Below are positions 44,236 through 52,084 of a stretch of 64,000 bases of DNA, piece by piece; positions within the stretch are counted from its first letter, which is position 1; each line of letters begins with the position of its first letter. Below the pieces are notes generated by a model. The model was not told the DNA's origin and ran no database searches. It saw only the letters and a program-made list of their open reading frames with translations. This DNA is from JBCCCJ01 sp039029315 (GTDB taxonomy: Bacteria; Bacteroidota; Bacteroidia; J057), in assembly GCA_039029315.1 (NCBI GenBank), contig JBCCGK010000002.1, forward strand, positions 124,001-188,000, written 5' to 3'. The position numbers and the translations under genes are program-made.

Positions 44236-44515
44236 CCTAGCCCTTGCTCTTAAAAACCGAGAGACTCGAATCCATTTTGGATGAATCAATCCCGGCCCTT
44301 GCTCTTAAAAACCGAGGGACTCAAATTCATATTGAACGAATCGACCCCGGCCCTTGCTCTTAAAAACCGAGAGACTCAAATCCATTTTGGATGAATCAAT
44401 CCCGGCCCTTGCTCTTAAAAACCGAGGGACTCAAATTCATTTTGAACGAATCGACCCCGGCCCTTGCTCTTAAAACCAAGTGAGTCAAACTGCGCTTCAG
44501 TTGATCTCAAAAAGG
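44236..44515 (-). repeat. Tandem array of 55-bp hairpin units (putative structured RNA)
   Basis: Four full units of exactly 55 bp start at 44241, 44296, 44351 and 44406; a diverged fifth lies at 44461-44515. Units alternate as A-B-A-B. Read on the minus strand, each has a conserved lead AAGAGCAAGGG, a lower stem (CCGGGA/TCTCGG in A, CCGGGG/CCTCGG in B), a second stem GATTC/GAGTC, an apical stem (ATCCA/TGGAT in A, GTTCA/TGAAT in B), an AAA or ATA loop, and a T-run of five. Differences between A and B fall on both sides of stems and keep pairing. Not protein repeats: 55 is not a multiple of 3. The same hairpin occurs in the two small RNA candidates at 48.6-49.1 kb. Confidence 0.85.
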
Positions 44516-44681
44516 CTGTTGTTCGTTTACACATGACATTTTCCAAATACCTTGCCAAGACAAAAAAAAGTAAGGCCAAGCTGTCATTATCGGTGTCAGA
44601 AAGCGTATGAATGGTTACTTTTTCGGGAGGAATGGTAAAAGAATGAGGGAGAAAGCAAATTGAGGAGGATATTTGACCCAT
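44415..44681 (-). CDS. Possible small protein ending inside the hairpin array (doubtful)
   Basis: An 88-aa frame starts with ATG at 44681 and ends inside the array. The middle (SLALLFFVLARYLENVMCKRTTAFLRS) could be helical. The last 20 residues are encoded by the repeat (SLGF twice), so the 3' end is dictated by the hairpin DNA. No known family and no good promoter. May be chance; listed because it is the only frame of note upstream of the array. Confidence 0.2.
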   Translation of the reverse strand: MGQISSSICFLPHSFTIPPEKVTIHTLSDTDNDSLALLFFVLARYLENVMCKRTTAFLRSTEAQFDSLGFKSKGRGRFVQNEFESLGF

Positions 44682-44983
44682 TGCGAAAAATGACCCACAA
44701 ACTACTGACTATCAGTTATATATATTTTTTTCACCTCCTAAAACTTGCTAAGTGGTCAAAAATTTTGATTTCGGAATCATTTTGTCTTGCATAGAATAAT
44801 TGGATTTGCAATTGGTTCAGTTCCACCGGAAAAAAAGTTTTCAATCTTCGATTGTACGAATTACCCAAGCAATCATCGCAGATGGTCAATACATATATTC
44901 ACACCCATGACGACAAGTATGAACCTCCATGTAAGATTTTTTTGATTTTCGCACATTTTTTGGCGAGTTCTTTTCCTTTTTGA
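44516..44983. other. Non-coding gap between TPR gene and array
   Basis: AT-rich stretch apart from the doubtful small frame. On the minus strand TAGTTTG near 44697-44703 resembles a -7 box but has one base too few between TA and TTTG. Whether the array has its own promoter or is the 3' tail of the upstream TPR-gene transcript cannot be decided. Confidence 0.35.
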
Positions 44984-46087
44984 TTATTCCTGAATCTGGG
45001 AATACTTATGTAATAAAGACTCTGCAATCTTCAAATCATCATTCGCCAAGCCCAATACAATAGCTTCCTCTAACAAAGGAGTGGCTACCTGATAGCCCTG
45101 CAAATGAATAAGGACCAAAGCTTTGAAATAATAAGGTTCAGGATAGGAAGGATCTAGATCGATCGATTCCTGGATGTCGGTGAAGGCGGCCTGAATTCTC
45201 CCCAATTTCAAATTCACCAATCCCTTATGGGCATAGGCTTGCGCTTGCAGCTCTCTCGATTGACTATTTTTCATCACCCAGAGACAATCATCCAATGCCT
45301 TCATTGGTTCTCTTCTTCTCAGAAATTCTCTTGAGCGGAAAATATATACTTGTAAGATATCGTCTTCCAATTTGCTGGCGATCTCTTCTGGCAAAGATCG
45401 TTCTGTGCTGATGGCATGTGTCAAACTCTCAAACGCAGGTTCCCATAGACCAGCAAGTATTTCTGCTTGTGCTTTTTTGGCATGTGCCTGAAACAGAAGC
45501 TTTGTTGCCTCGCTATTTTTCACCAGACTACTTGGATTAGTGGACAATGCTTTCTCATACATCGTCTTGGCCTGGAGATAATTCGCCTGATGTAAAAGGT
45601 CATCTCCTATATTCATATACTCTCGACTCTTTTTCAACCCACCTATCACCTGACTCATATGGAGATTGCTTACAGGTGAACGTCGCCATAATTTATTTGG
45701 TACTGCTCTATGTGAGAATACAAAAGGAACATTTACCCAATAGGGAATTTTTTGATGATTCTTGGACGCAGGAATGAATTGCAGTTTGGAAATATGAGAC
45801 CTTACTGCTTCCATAAGAATTGGATGGGCTCTCCTGGTAATCACATGGTCTGAATATTTTCCTTCTTCATCCACCAATATTCTGCAATAGACCTTCCCTT
45901 CAATATTGTTTTTCAATGCCTTGATTGGATAGCCAATCATTTTCTTCACTTCCTCATAATTCAATAATTTCGGCTCCTTTTCGACATATACATATTCGTG
46001 AATGGTGGGTGCATGTTCGAGCTGTTTTTTTTGAGCCTTGGTATAGCATACATGGAGCAAGCAAAGAAAGACACATATCTTTTTCAT
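44984..46087 (-). CDS. Exported protein with TonB C-terminal-like domain and TPR repeats
   Basis: A 367-aa protein from ATG 46087 (signal peptide KKICVFLCLLHVCYTKAQ). Residues about 35-110 match a TonB C-terminal fold (IGYPIKALKNNIEGKVYCRILVDEEGKYSDHVITRRAHPILMEAV...LQFIPA). The rest contains several TPR-like helical repeats (LHQANYLQAKTMYEKALSTNPSS, AQAYAHKGLVNLKLGRIQAAFTDIQESIDLDPSYPEPYYFKALVL). TonB CTDs without a membrane anchor and proline linker are common in Bacteroidota; the function here is unknown, perhaps a periplasmic interaction scaffold. Confidence 0.75.
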   Translation of the reverse strand: MKKICVFLCLLHVCYTKAQKKQLEHAPTIHEYVYVEKEPKLLNYEEVKKMIGYPIKALKNNIEGKVYCRILVDEEGKYSDHVITRRAHPILMEAVRSHISKLQFIPASKNHQKIPYWVNVPFVFSHRAVPNKLWRRSPVSNLHMSQVIGGLKKSREYMNIGDDLLHQANYLQAKTMYEKALSTNPSSLVKNSEATKLLFQAHAKKAQAEILAGLWEPAFESLTHAISTERSLPEEIASKLEDDILQVYIFRSREFLRRREPMKALDDCLWVMKNSQSRELQAQAYAHKGLVNLKLGRIQAAFTDIQESIDLDPSYPEPYYFKALVLIHLQGYQVATPLLEEAIVLGLANDDLKIAESLLHKYSQIQE

Positions 46088-46504
46088 CCGGTCTTCGTCT
46101 AACAATATTTTTCTTCAATCAAATTACAATCCAGCGGTATAAAAATCTTGTGCCAGTAGGATCCATTTCTCTTTCAGGGGAATTTCAAGGTTAGATTTCT
46201 TTTTCTCTGTCTACAAAATTGCTTCAAAATGCTTCTGTGTATCCCTCTGATAATGATCACATTGCAACAAAAATGAAAATGTTTGGAAGGAGGGTGTAAT
46301 AATTCAAACTGATATTGAGCAGTATTCTATTTTTTCGCCTGTAATATTTTCGACACAAAACAAATTCATCAAATCTTTATTTCAGGAGGAAACTTCCGGC
46401 AGAGAAATCGCCTGATCTTCCCCAAACAATCGGAAAACCCCTCCCAAAATCAGATTCTTTTGAGAGAGGCTTTCCATACTCAATGACTGGGTATTGCAAA
46501 AAGA
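46088..46504. other. Non-coding spacer of 417 bp between TPR and VWA genes
   Basis: Holds the terminator at 46431-46475 of the upstream VWA gene and presumably the promoter of the TPR gene. No other feature recognised; no clear TAnnTTTG box on the minus strand. Confidence 0.4.
46431..46475 (-). terminator. Intrinsic terminator after the VWA gene
   Basis: On the minus strand a 12-bp stem CCTCTCTCAAAA / TTTTGGGAGGGG (two G-T pairs) closes a loop of about 8 nt, then TTTTCC. It lies 30-75 bp beyond the VWA gene stop. Confidence 0.6.
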
Positions 46505-48259
46505 TTATTCTATTCTTCTACTATGACTCGATTTCCGAGGGCTTCTGCCTTGACGATCCTTGCTTGTAGATGATCTCTCAAAAGTCGATGGCTTACGGGT
46601 AGTAGGAACCGAAGGTTTGTTGGTGTCAAGCTTCTTCACCTCTTTCTTCTCAACAGATGTTGAAGAGTGAGAATTCACCACCTCCTTCTGTTGTTCAACT
46701 TCTTTCTTTGGTTCACTCTGTCGAGTTGATCGTGAAGATACAGCCGGGCTCGAACGTCTAACAGGCGTGCGAGAAGTGGTCTGTGCAGCGCTTGATTCTG
46801 AGCTTTTTGCAGCACGGCTTCTTCGACTGGAAGACGCAGGTGTCCGAACAGATGAGGACTTCTGACTAGCTGATCCAACACTTCTTTGGTTCGAGGACTG
46901 CTGTACACGACCAGAATGCTGACTTGCAGATCCAGTACTTCTTCGGCCAGAGGTTTGCTGTACTCGACCAGAAGTTGGCCGTTGACTGACTGAGCCAGCA
47001 CTTCTTGTCCCCGAGGAAGACAGGATGCGTCCAGAATTTGGCTGACGATTCTGCCGAGAAGAGGTCTCAACAGGCGTTCTATGTGGTCGTTCGGATCGAC
47101 TCGGCGTCCGCGGACTCCGTGGACTTTGTTCCACAGATTCCAGAATAGCCTGATCCAATGTTCGGCCTCTTACAGATCTTGGCGATTCTGCCTGGACAGT
47201 AGGTCTCCTTGGCGTTGGGGTACGAGGAGTCCGGTTTGCACGAATTCTGTTCTGAAGTCGATTTCGTTCCATTCTTTTGCGCTGAATGTATCGTTCCTTT
47301 TCCTGCAAACTCATGCCACGCATTTCTCGTGGAAGATGATGTGAAGGAATATCTACCAATTTGATATATCCACTAGATACTGCATCAATCAAGTCCCATT
47401 TCGGATTATAATATACCCCTGAAGCTTTGGTCAATATTCGCTGAGAAAAGTATACGGGTCCACAGCTCTCAATATTTCGATCCTGGCTTAACTGACGTTG
47501 GTAGCAGACAACTCCATCTGGCCCATAAGGAATATAGGTTTGATTCAATTGGGTGTTGAGGAGAATGACTTCACGGTCCCAGGGGCCAATATGATGGTCA
47601 TCTTGCATGTTCATATCAATGGTGGAGAAGGTTCCCCCTCCATGATGGGCGGCTTCTTTCCATCCATATTTGACGCCATAGGAATAACTTCCACAAAATA
47701 TGGTATTCACCTGAATGCCGTTTCTTTTGGCAAAGTTGATGGCAGATCTTGGAGAAACAGGACCTTGCTGGAAGGATTCATTCCCTGCGATGTACAGCAA
47801 GCGAAGGGTCTCCGGATGATGGTCCCACATCAACTCATGGGTAGCCTGTTCAAGCACAGCCCCGCAGTATTCCCGTCTTCCTCCAGTTCTCAATTGGAAC
47901 AAAGCTTCCGAGACCCAGTCTAGATCTTCAGTAAATGGCACGACCATCCTCATATATCGCCGATGCGATCCAATGTTCTCCTTTCCATATTCATATAGAG
48001 CAATTTCAATCCGAGGAGGATATGGGCCTTCCATTTGCCAGACGAGCCCATTGACAATATGCCAGAGCTGGGATTTTGCCTGATCAAGAAGCCCGTCCAT
48101 ACTTCCACTGACATCCAGAAGCAGAGCGACCTGCACATGTTGGCCAGCACCTGGCTCATCATATGGATCATCCCATTGGCGAGAATGGTATTGCCCGCTT
48201 TGGGCCATGATCCCCTGAATACTGAACAAGACAATAAAAAGTAAAACATTTGATTTCAT
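46505..48259 (-). CDS. Exported VWA-domain protein with long Ser/Arg-rich repetitive tail
   Basis: About 584 aa from ATG 48259. The signal peptide ends IQGIMAQ. The VWA domain (about residues 40-240) has the MIDAS motif ALLLDVSGSMDG and a matching ELMWDHHPETLRLLYIAGNESF region. From about residue 320 the protein is low-complexity: Arg, Ser, Pro and Thr rich, with imperfect repeats such as SGRVQQTSGRRSTGSASQ, SGRVQQSSNQRSVGSASQ and RTPRTPTPRRP, very basic. The tail is likely disordered and could bind an acidic polymer or the cell wall. No sorting domain is visible. Function unknown. Confidence 0.8.
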   Translation of the reverse strand: MKSNVLLFIVLFSIQGIMAQSGQYHSRQWDDPYDEPGAGQHVQVALLLDVSGSMDGLLDQAKSQLWHIVNGLVWQMEGPYPPRIEIALYEYGKENIGSHRRYMRMVVPFTEDLDWVSEALFQLRTGGRREYCGAVLEQATHELMWDHHPETLRLLYIAGNESFQQGPVSPRSAINFAKRNGIQVNTIFCGSYSYGVKYGWKEAAHHGGGTFSTIDMNMQDDHHIGPWDREVILLNTQLNQTYIPYGPDGVVCYQRQLSQDRNIESCGPVYFSQRILTKASGVYYNPKWDLIDAVSSGYIKLVDIPSHHLPREMRGMSLQEKERYIQRKRMERNRLQNRIRANRTPRTPTPRRPTVQAESPRSVRGRTLDQAILESVEQSPRSPRTPSRSERPHRTPVETSSRQNRQPNSGRILSSSGTRSAGSVSQRPTSGRVQQTSGRRSTGSASQHSGRVQQSSNQRSVGSASQKSSSVRTPASSSRRSRAAKSSESSAAQTTSRTPVRRSSPAVSSRSTRQSEPKKEVEQQKEVVNSHSSTSVEKKEVKKLDTNKPSVPTTRKPSTFERSSTSKDRQGRSPRKSSHSRRIE

Positions 48260-48330
48260 AGCGACTTGGTTAAGGTGAGTGATTTGTACACTCAAACCTA
48301 CGCCCCGGCACTTAGATGGTTAGGAATCAA

Positions 48331-48366
48331 TACACAAGCGTGTACAATAAAATATACAATCGTGTA
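48331..48366. promoter_or_regulatory. Pair of direct repeats upstream of the VWA gene (possible operator)
   Basis: TACACAAGCGTGTA at 48331-48344 and a related TACAATCGTGTA at 48355-48366 repeat about 22 bp apart, two helical turns. The first is also a partial palindrome (TACAC/GTGTA). They lie 70-110 bp before the VWA start codon, a position suited to a regulator. Speculative. Confidence 0.3.
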
Positions 48367-48593
48367 GATCTATTGTCTATTTGGCGGAAGATTGCTCATA
48401 CAAGATGTTTCATATCTTCCAGAGCCATATTTTTTTTCGAACTTGGAATAGAAATCATGTTGGAATTCCCAATCAAAGAAACAGAAAAAGTCAAGAAAAA
48501 ACTTAATAAACAGCTCGCAATCAGCACATTTCATTCAAGGGCTAGGCAGAAGTAATTCCAATTTAAAGTGTTACCTATTTCCTAAAATTCGGC

Positions 48594-48623
48594 TTGACAT
48601 CCTTGAAAGAAGATTTACCTTTG
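48594..48623 (+). promoter_or_regulatory. Promoter of small RNA candidate 1
   Basis: TTG at 48594-48596, 19-nt spacer, TACCTTTG at 48616-48623. The predicted start of transcription is near 48630, right at the first base of the sequence duplicated at 48974. Confidence 0.75.
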
Positions 48624-48630
48624 AATCATT

Positions 48631-48714
48631 ACAGGACGGTAATCCTGGAATTACAAGAGCAAGGGCTAGGGTCGATTCTCTCCGAAACGGAGGTTGAGTC
48701 CCCTAGTTTTTTTT
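48631..48714 (+). ncRNA. Small RNA candidate, copy 1
   Basis: About 84 nt. A 5' hairpin CAGGA/TCCTG closes a CGGTAA loop; then the conserved AAGAGCAAGGG; then a long hairpin with lower stem CTAGGG/CCCTAG, middle stem GATTC/GAGTC, apical stem CTCCG/CGGAG with loop AAA; then eight T residues, an intrinsic terminator. A promoter precedes it directly. No open reading frame of sense. Same sequence as copy 2 apart from one T. It shares its 3' hairpin and lead with the tandem units at 44236-44515. Target and function unknown; no match to a named RNA family known to me. Confidence 0.8.
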
Positions 48715-48937
48715 GTCCCTCCTCAATATATTTCCTAAATATTCTCATACAGAATTTTTCTCCTCAAAAATCTTTGAAGGATTCATTTATTTTTTTTCAT
48801 AAAAATAATCAAACCTGTAAGAACGGACATAAAATCTAAACAGAAAAATAAAATAAATATATGACTATCAAGATATTACAAAAATAATAGAGAATAATCA
48901 GCAATTCTCACAACGTAACCAATTGCGAAAAAACTGA

Positions 48938-48968
48938 TTGTTTTCTCCGACCCGACCCATTACCTTTG
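48938..48968 (+). promoter_or_regulatory. Promoter of small RNA candidate 2
   Basis: TTG at 48938-48940, 20-nt spacer, TACCTTTG at 48961-48968. The flanking bases differ from those before copy 1, while both boxes are kept. Confidence 0.75.
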
Positions 48969-48973
48969 ACTCA

Positions 48974-49058
48974 ACAGGACGGTAATCCTGGAATTACAAG
49001 AGCAAGGGCTAGGGTCGATTCTCTCCGAAACGGAGGTTGAGTCCCCTAGTTTTTTTTT
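48974..49058 (+). ncRNA. Small RNA candidate, copy 2
   Basis: Same two hairpins and T-run as copy 1 (nine T residues here). The identity stops just outside the promoter box and the terminator, so transcript and terminator are what is conserved. Transcription would run toward glnS, whose own -7 box begins at 49129. Confidence 0.8.
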
Positions 49059-49128
49059 GTCCAGCCTTTTTCAATTTTGGTCTCATTCTCTCACAATAAT
49101 TTTCCTCATCGAAATGGAAACAAATTCC

Positions 49129-49136
49129 TACCTTTG
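49129..49136 (+). promoter_or_regulatory. -7 box of the glnS promoter
   Basis: TACCTTTG, 46 bp before the glnS ATG. The -33 region is not clear. Confidence 0.5.
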
Positions 49137-49181
49137 AGGTAAAAGAATCATAACCATCGATTATTGCTGAGGAACCACATT

Positions 49182-50879
49182 ATGAGCACGAAAGAAGTAT
49201 CACATTCCCTGAATTTTATCGAAAACATTGTTGAAGAAGATCTCCGGGCAGACAAACATCAAGGTGCAGTTCTCACTCGATTCCCTCCAGAACCCAATGG
49301 ATATCTCCACATTGGACATGCAAAATCTATTTGCCTGAACTTTGGGTTGGCTGCCAAGTATGGGGGAAAAACCAATCTGCGCTTTGATGATACCAATCCA
49401 ACAACAGAGGATGTCGAATATGTTGAGTCGATCAAAGGAGATGTACAATGGTTAGGATTCAACTGGAAAGAAGAGATTCTGTTTGCCTCCGATTACTTCG
49501 AACAATTGTATGACTTTGCGGTCCAACTAATCAAGGAAGGGAAGGCTTATGTAGATGATTCTACTATAGATGATATTCGTAGGATGCGTGGCATTCCCAC
49601 AGAGCCTGGAGAAGAAAGTCCTTACAGAAACCGATCCGTAGAAGAAAATCTGAGTTTCTTCGAACGAATGCGCAATCGCGAATTCCCGGAGGGATCACGA
49701 GTTTTGCGAGCAAAAATAGACATGGCTTCTCCCAACATGCATCTGAGAGATCCCATCATGTATCGAATATTGTATGCGACCCACCATCGGACTGGAGACA
49801 AATGGTGTATCTATCCCATGTATGATTGGGCGCATGGTCAGAGCGATGCTATAGAAGGGATAACCCATTCCATCTGCACGCTGGAATTCGAAGTTCATCG
49901 CCCGCTGTATGATTGGTTCCTGGATCAATTACCTCCTTTTGATCCGCGGCCCAGACAAATTGAATTTGCCAGACTCAATCTGAATTATACAGTGATGAGC
50001 AAGCGCAAATTGCTCAAACTGGTCAAGGAAAATCACGTCAATGGCTGGGATGATCCTCGTATGCCTACCATCTCCGGGATGCGACGACGCGGGTACACCC
50101 CTGCTTCTATTCGGAATTTTGCGAGTCGAGTAGGCATCGCAAAACGAGAAAATGTCATTGATGTTGGGCTATTGGAATTCTCGCTCCGGGAAGATCTGAA
50201 CAAGACTGCGGCTCGAGTTATGGGCGTTCTCAACCCTGTCAAGCTTGTCCTGACCAACTATCCTGAGGAGCAGGTAGAGATGCTGGGTCTTGACAACAAT
50301 CCTGAAGATCCGGCAAGTGGAAATCGAGAGGTTCCGTTTTCAAGGGAATTGTACATCGAACGGGAAGACTTTAAAGAAAATCCTCCCTCACCCAAAAAAT
50401 GGTACCGCCTTGGCCCAGATCGATTGGTCCGTCTCAAAGGCGCCTACATCATCAAAGCCACGGACTATATCAAGGATGAAGACACTGGCGAAATCACTGA
50501 GATTCGGGCAGAATATTTCGCAGAATCGAAAAGTGGACAGGATAGCAGTGGGCTCAAAGTGAAAGGGACTATTCATTGGGTTTCTGCCCCCCATGCAATT
50601 ACGGCAGAGGTTCGGGTATATGATCGTTTGTTCTCTGATCCCGATCCCGATGGTCACAAAGGGAAGGATTTTCTGGAATTTCTGAATCCTGACTCACTGA
50701 AAATTATTTCCAATGCTAAACTTGAACCAAGTCTTGCTTCAGTCAAGACCATGGAGCGATTCCAGTTTATGCGAAAAGGATATTATTGTGTAGATCCTGA
50801 CAGCACAGAAGGCCACCTGGTCTTCAACCAATCTGTCACTTTACGGGATAGCTGGGCCAAAGCTCAGAAAAAATCCTAA
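49182..50879 (+). CDS. glnS: Glutaminyl-tRNA synthetase
   Basis: A 565-aa class I synthetase charging tRNA-Gln. The ATG at 49182 is preferred over a TTG at 49164. HIGH-type motif is TRFPPEPNGYLHIGHAKSICLNFGLA, the second signature is VMSKRKLLKL (KMSKS-type). Between them: DDTNPTTEDVEYVESIKGDVQWLGF and the IYPMYDWAHGQSDAIEGITHSICTLEF block, distinctive for GlnRS against GluRS. The C-terminal anticodon-binding beta-barrels are present (WYRLGPDRLVRLKGAYII, MERFQFMRKGYYCVDPDS). Indicates direct glutamine charging, without the GatCAB route being needed. Confidence 0.96.
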   Translation: MSTKEVSHSLNFIENIVEEDLRADKHQGAVLTRFPPEPNGYLHIGHAKSICLNFGLAAKYGGKTNLRFDDTNPTTEDVEYVESIKGDVQWLGFNWKEEILFASDYFEQLYDFAVQLIKEGKAYVDDSTIDDIRRMRGIPTEPGEESPYRNRSVEENLSFFERMRNREFPEGSRVLRAKIDMASPNMHLRDPIMYRILYATHHRTGDKWCIYPMYDWAHGQSDAIEGITHSICTLEFEVHRPLYDWFLDQLPPFDPRPRQIEFARLNLNYTVMSKRKLLKLVKENHVNGWDDPRMPTISGMRRRGYTPASIRNFASRVGIAKRENVIDVGLLEFSLREDLNKTAARVMGVLNPVKLVLTNYPEEQVEMLGLDNNPEDPASGNREVPFSRELYIEREDFKENPPSPKKWYRLGPDRLVRLKGAYIIKATDYIKDEDTGEITEIRAEYFAESKSGQDSSGLKVKGTIHWVSAPHAITAEVRVYDRLFSDPDPDGHKGKDFLEFLNPDSLKIISNAKLEPSLASVKTMERFQFMRKGYYCVDPDSTEGHLVFNQSVTLRDSWAKAQKKS

Positions 50880-50905
50880 ACCTACTACCTCATTACTCGC
50901 AAATC

Positions 50906-52012
50906 ATGTTTCGAACTTGTCTCCTGATAGCCTGCTGTCTGGCAATCTCTTGTTCAAGCAGTAATACAACGACCTCTCATCCCTCTCCGAAGGGCAAAAA
51001 GCCGAAGAACCTTGTTCTGATGATCGGAGACGGTATGGGAGTTAGCCAGATTACAGCGGGCCTGTATAGCAACAACAACCAGCTAAACCTGGAGAGATTC
51101 CCTGTTATTGGATTGGTAAAAACACATTCCAAAGATAACCTAATCACAGATTCAGCCGCAGGAGCTACCGCTTTTTCGACTGGGAAGAAGACTTATACCG
51201 GGGCCATCGGAGTAGATGCTGATACCCTTCCCCACCCTACCATTCTGGAAATGGCAGAGGCAGATGGCATGGCAACAGGAATCGTCGTTACCTGTGAAAT
51301 CACCCATGCCACGCCAGCAGCCTTTTATGCGCATCAATACGCCCGTCGATTTCACGAAGCGATTGCCAAGGATCTGATGAAAACAGAGGTCGATCTGCTT
51401 GTCGGTGGTGGGCAGCGGTATTTTCTTCGAAGGAGAGATCATGACAATCTCTTTTTGACCTTCAAACTCAATGGATATTCTTTGCGAAACATTGCCACTC
51501 CTTTCTCGGAATTAAACATCCCAGCATATAAAAAACTCGCATATTTTACCGCAGAAGACAAACCTCCTTACAAAAGTAAAGGTCGGAATTATTTGCCTAC
51601 TGCAGTCAGTTATGCCCCTCCATTCCTAAAGGAGCGCAGCTCAAAGGGCTTTTTTCTGCTGGTTGAAGGCTCACAAATCGATTGGGGGGGACATGCAAAC
51701 CACATTGAAGATGTGGTGACGGAAATGCTGGATTTTGATCAGGCAGTTGGGAATATGCTGGATTTTGCCGAAAAAGATGGCCAAACCCTTGTCATCGTTA
51801 CAGCTGATCACGAGACAGGTGGACTTGCCATTAAACAAGGTTCCTATATGGGGCGTGATTCCCTGAACACCAGCTTCGCCACCGGTGGTCATACTTGTCA
51901 TATGGTCCCTATTTTTGCTTATGGCCCAGGGGCAGAAGCATTTTCTGGCATGTATGACAATACAGAAGTGTTTCACAAAATGCGAGCAGCCCTCGGGTTT
52001 AAGGAAAACTAA
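50906..52012 (+). CDS. Alkaline phosphatase lipoprotein
   Basis: A 368-aa lipoprotein (Cys16 in LAISCSSS). Alkaline phosphatase superfamily: NLVLMIGDGMGVSQ (metal Asp), nucleophile region DSAAGATAFSTGKKT (Ser in DSAAGATA), VEGSQIDWGGHAN and VTADHETGGLAI, then GGHTCHMVPIFAYGPGAE with the final His. It releases phosphate from organic esters in the periplasm or at the surface. It begins 26 bp after glnS and may be cotranscribed with it. Confidence 0.93.
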   Translation: MFRTCLLIACCLAISCSSSNTTTSHPSPKGKKPKNLVLMIGDGMGVSQITAGLYSNNNQLNLERFPVIGLVKTHSKDNLITDSAAGATAFSTGKKTYTGAIGVDADTLPHPTILEMAEADGMATGIVVTCEITHATPAAFYAHQYARRFHEAIAKDLMKTEVDLLVGGGQRYFLRRRDHDNLFLTFKLNGYSLRNIATPFSELNIPAYKKLAYFTAEDKPPYKSKGRNYLPTAVSYAPPFLKERSSKGFFLLVEGSQIDWGGHANHIEDVVTEMLDFDQAVGNMLDFAEKDGQTLVIVTADHETGGLAIKQGSYMGRDSLNTSFATGGHTCHMVPIFAYGPGAEAFSGMYDNTEVFHKMRAALGFKEN

Positions 52013-52084
52013 ACTTGCCTTTGGTTGATTTTATTTTCAGATGGTTGTTTATTCCCTAGGCATCCACCTACCTGACCACACAAT

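Noticed and set aside
44236..44515. CRISPR-like array
   Set aside because: Units are contiguous 55-bp repeats without unique spacers, there are no cas genes, and the internal changes preserve hairpins. Not a CRISPR array.
44236..44515. Integron attC sites or tRNA genes (GGTCGATTC / GACTCGAATCC resemble a T-arm)
   Set aside because: No acceptor stem, anticodon arm or CCA, no attC core boxes and no integrase nearby.
48316..48555. 79-aa frame upstream of the small RNA genes
   Set aside because: No promoter-like context, no recognisable domain, atypical residues; likely chance in AT-rich DNA.
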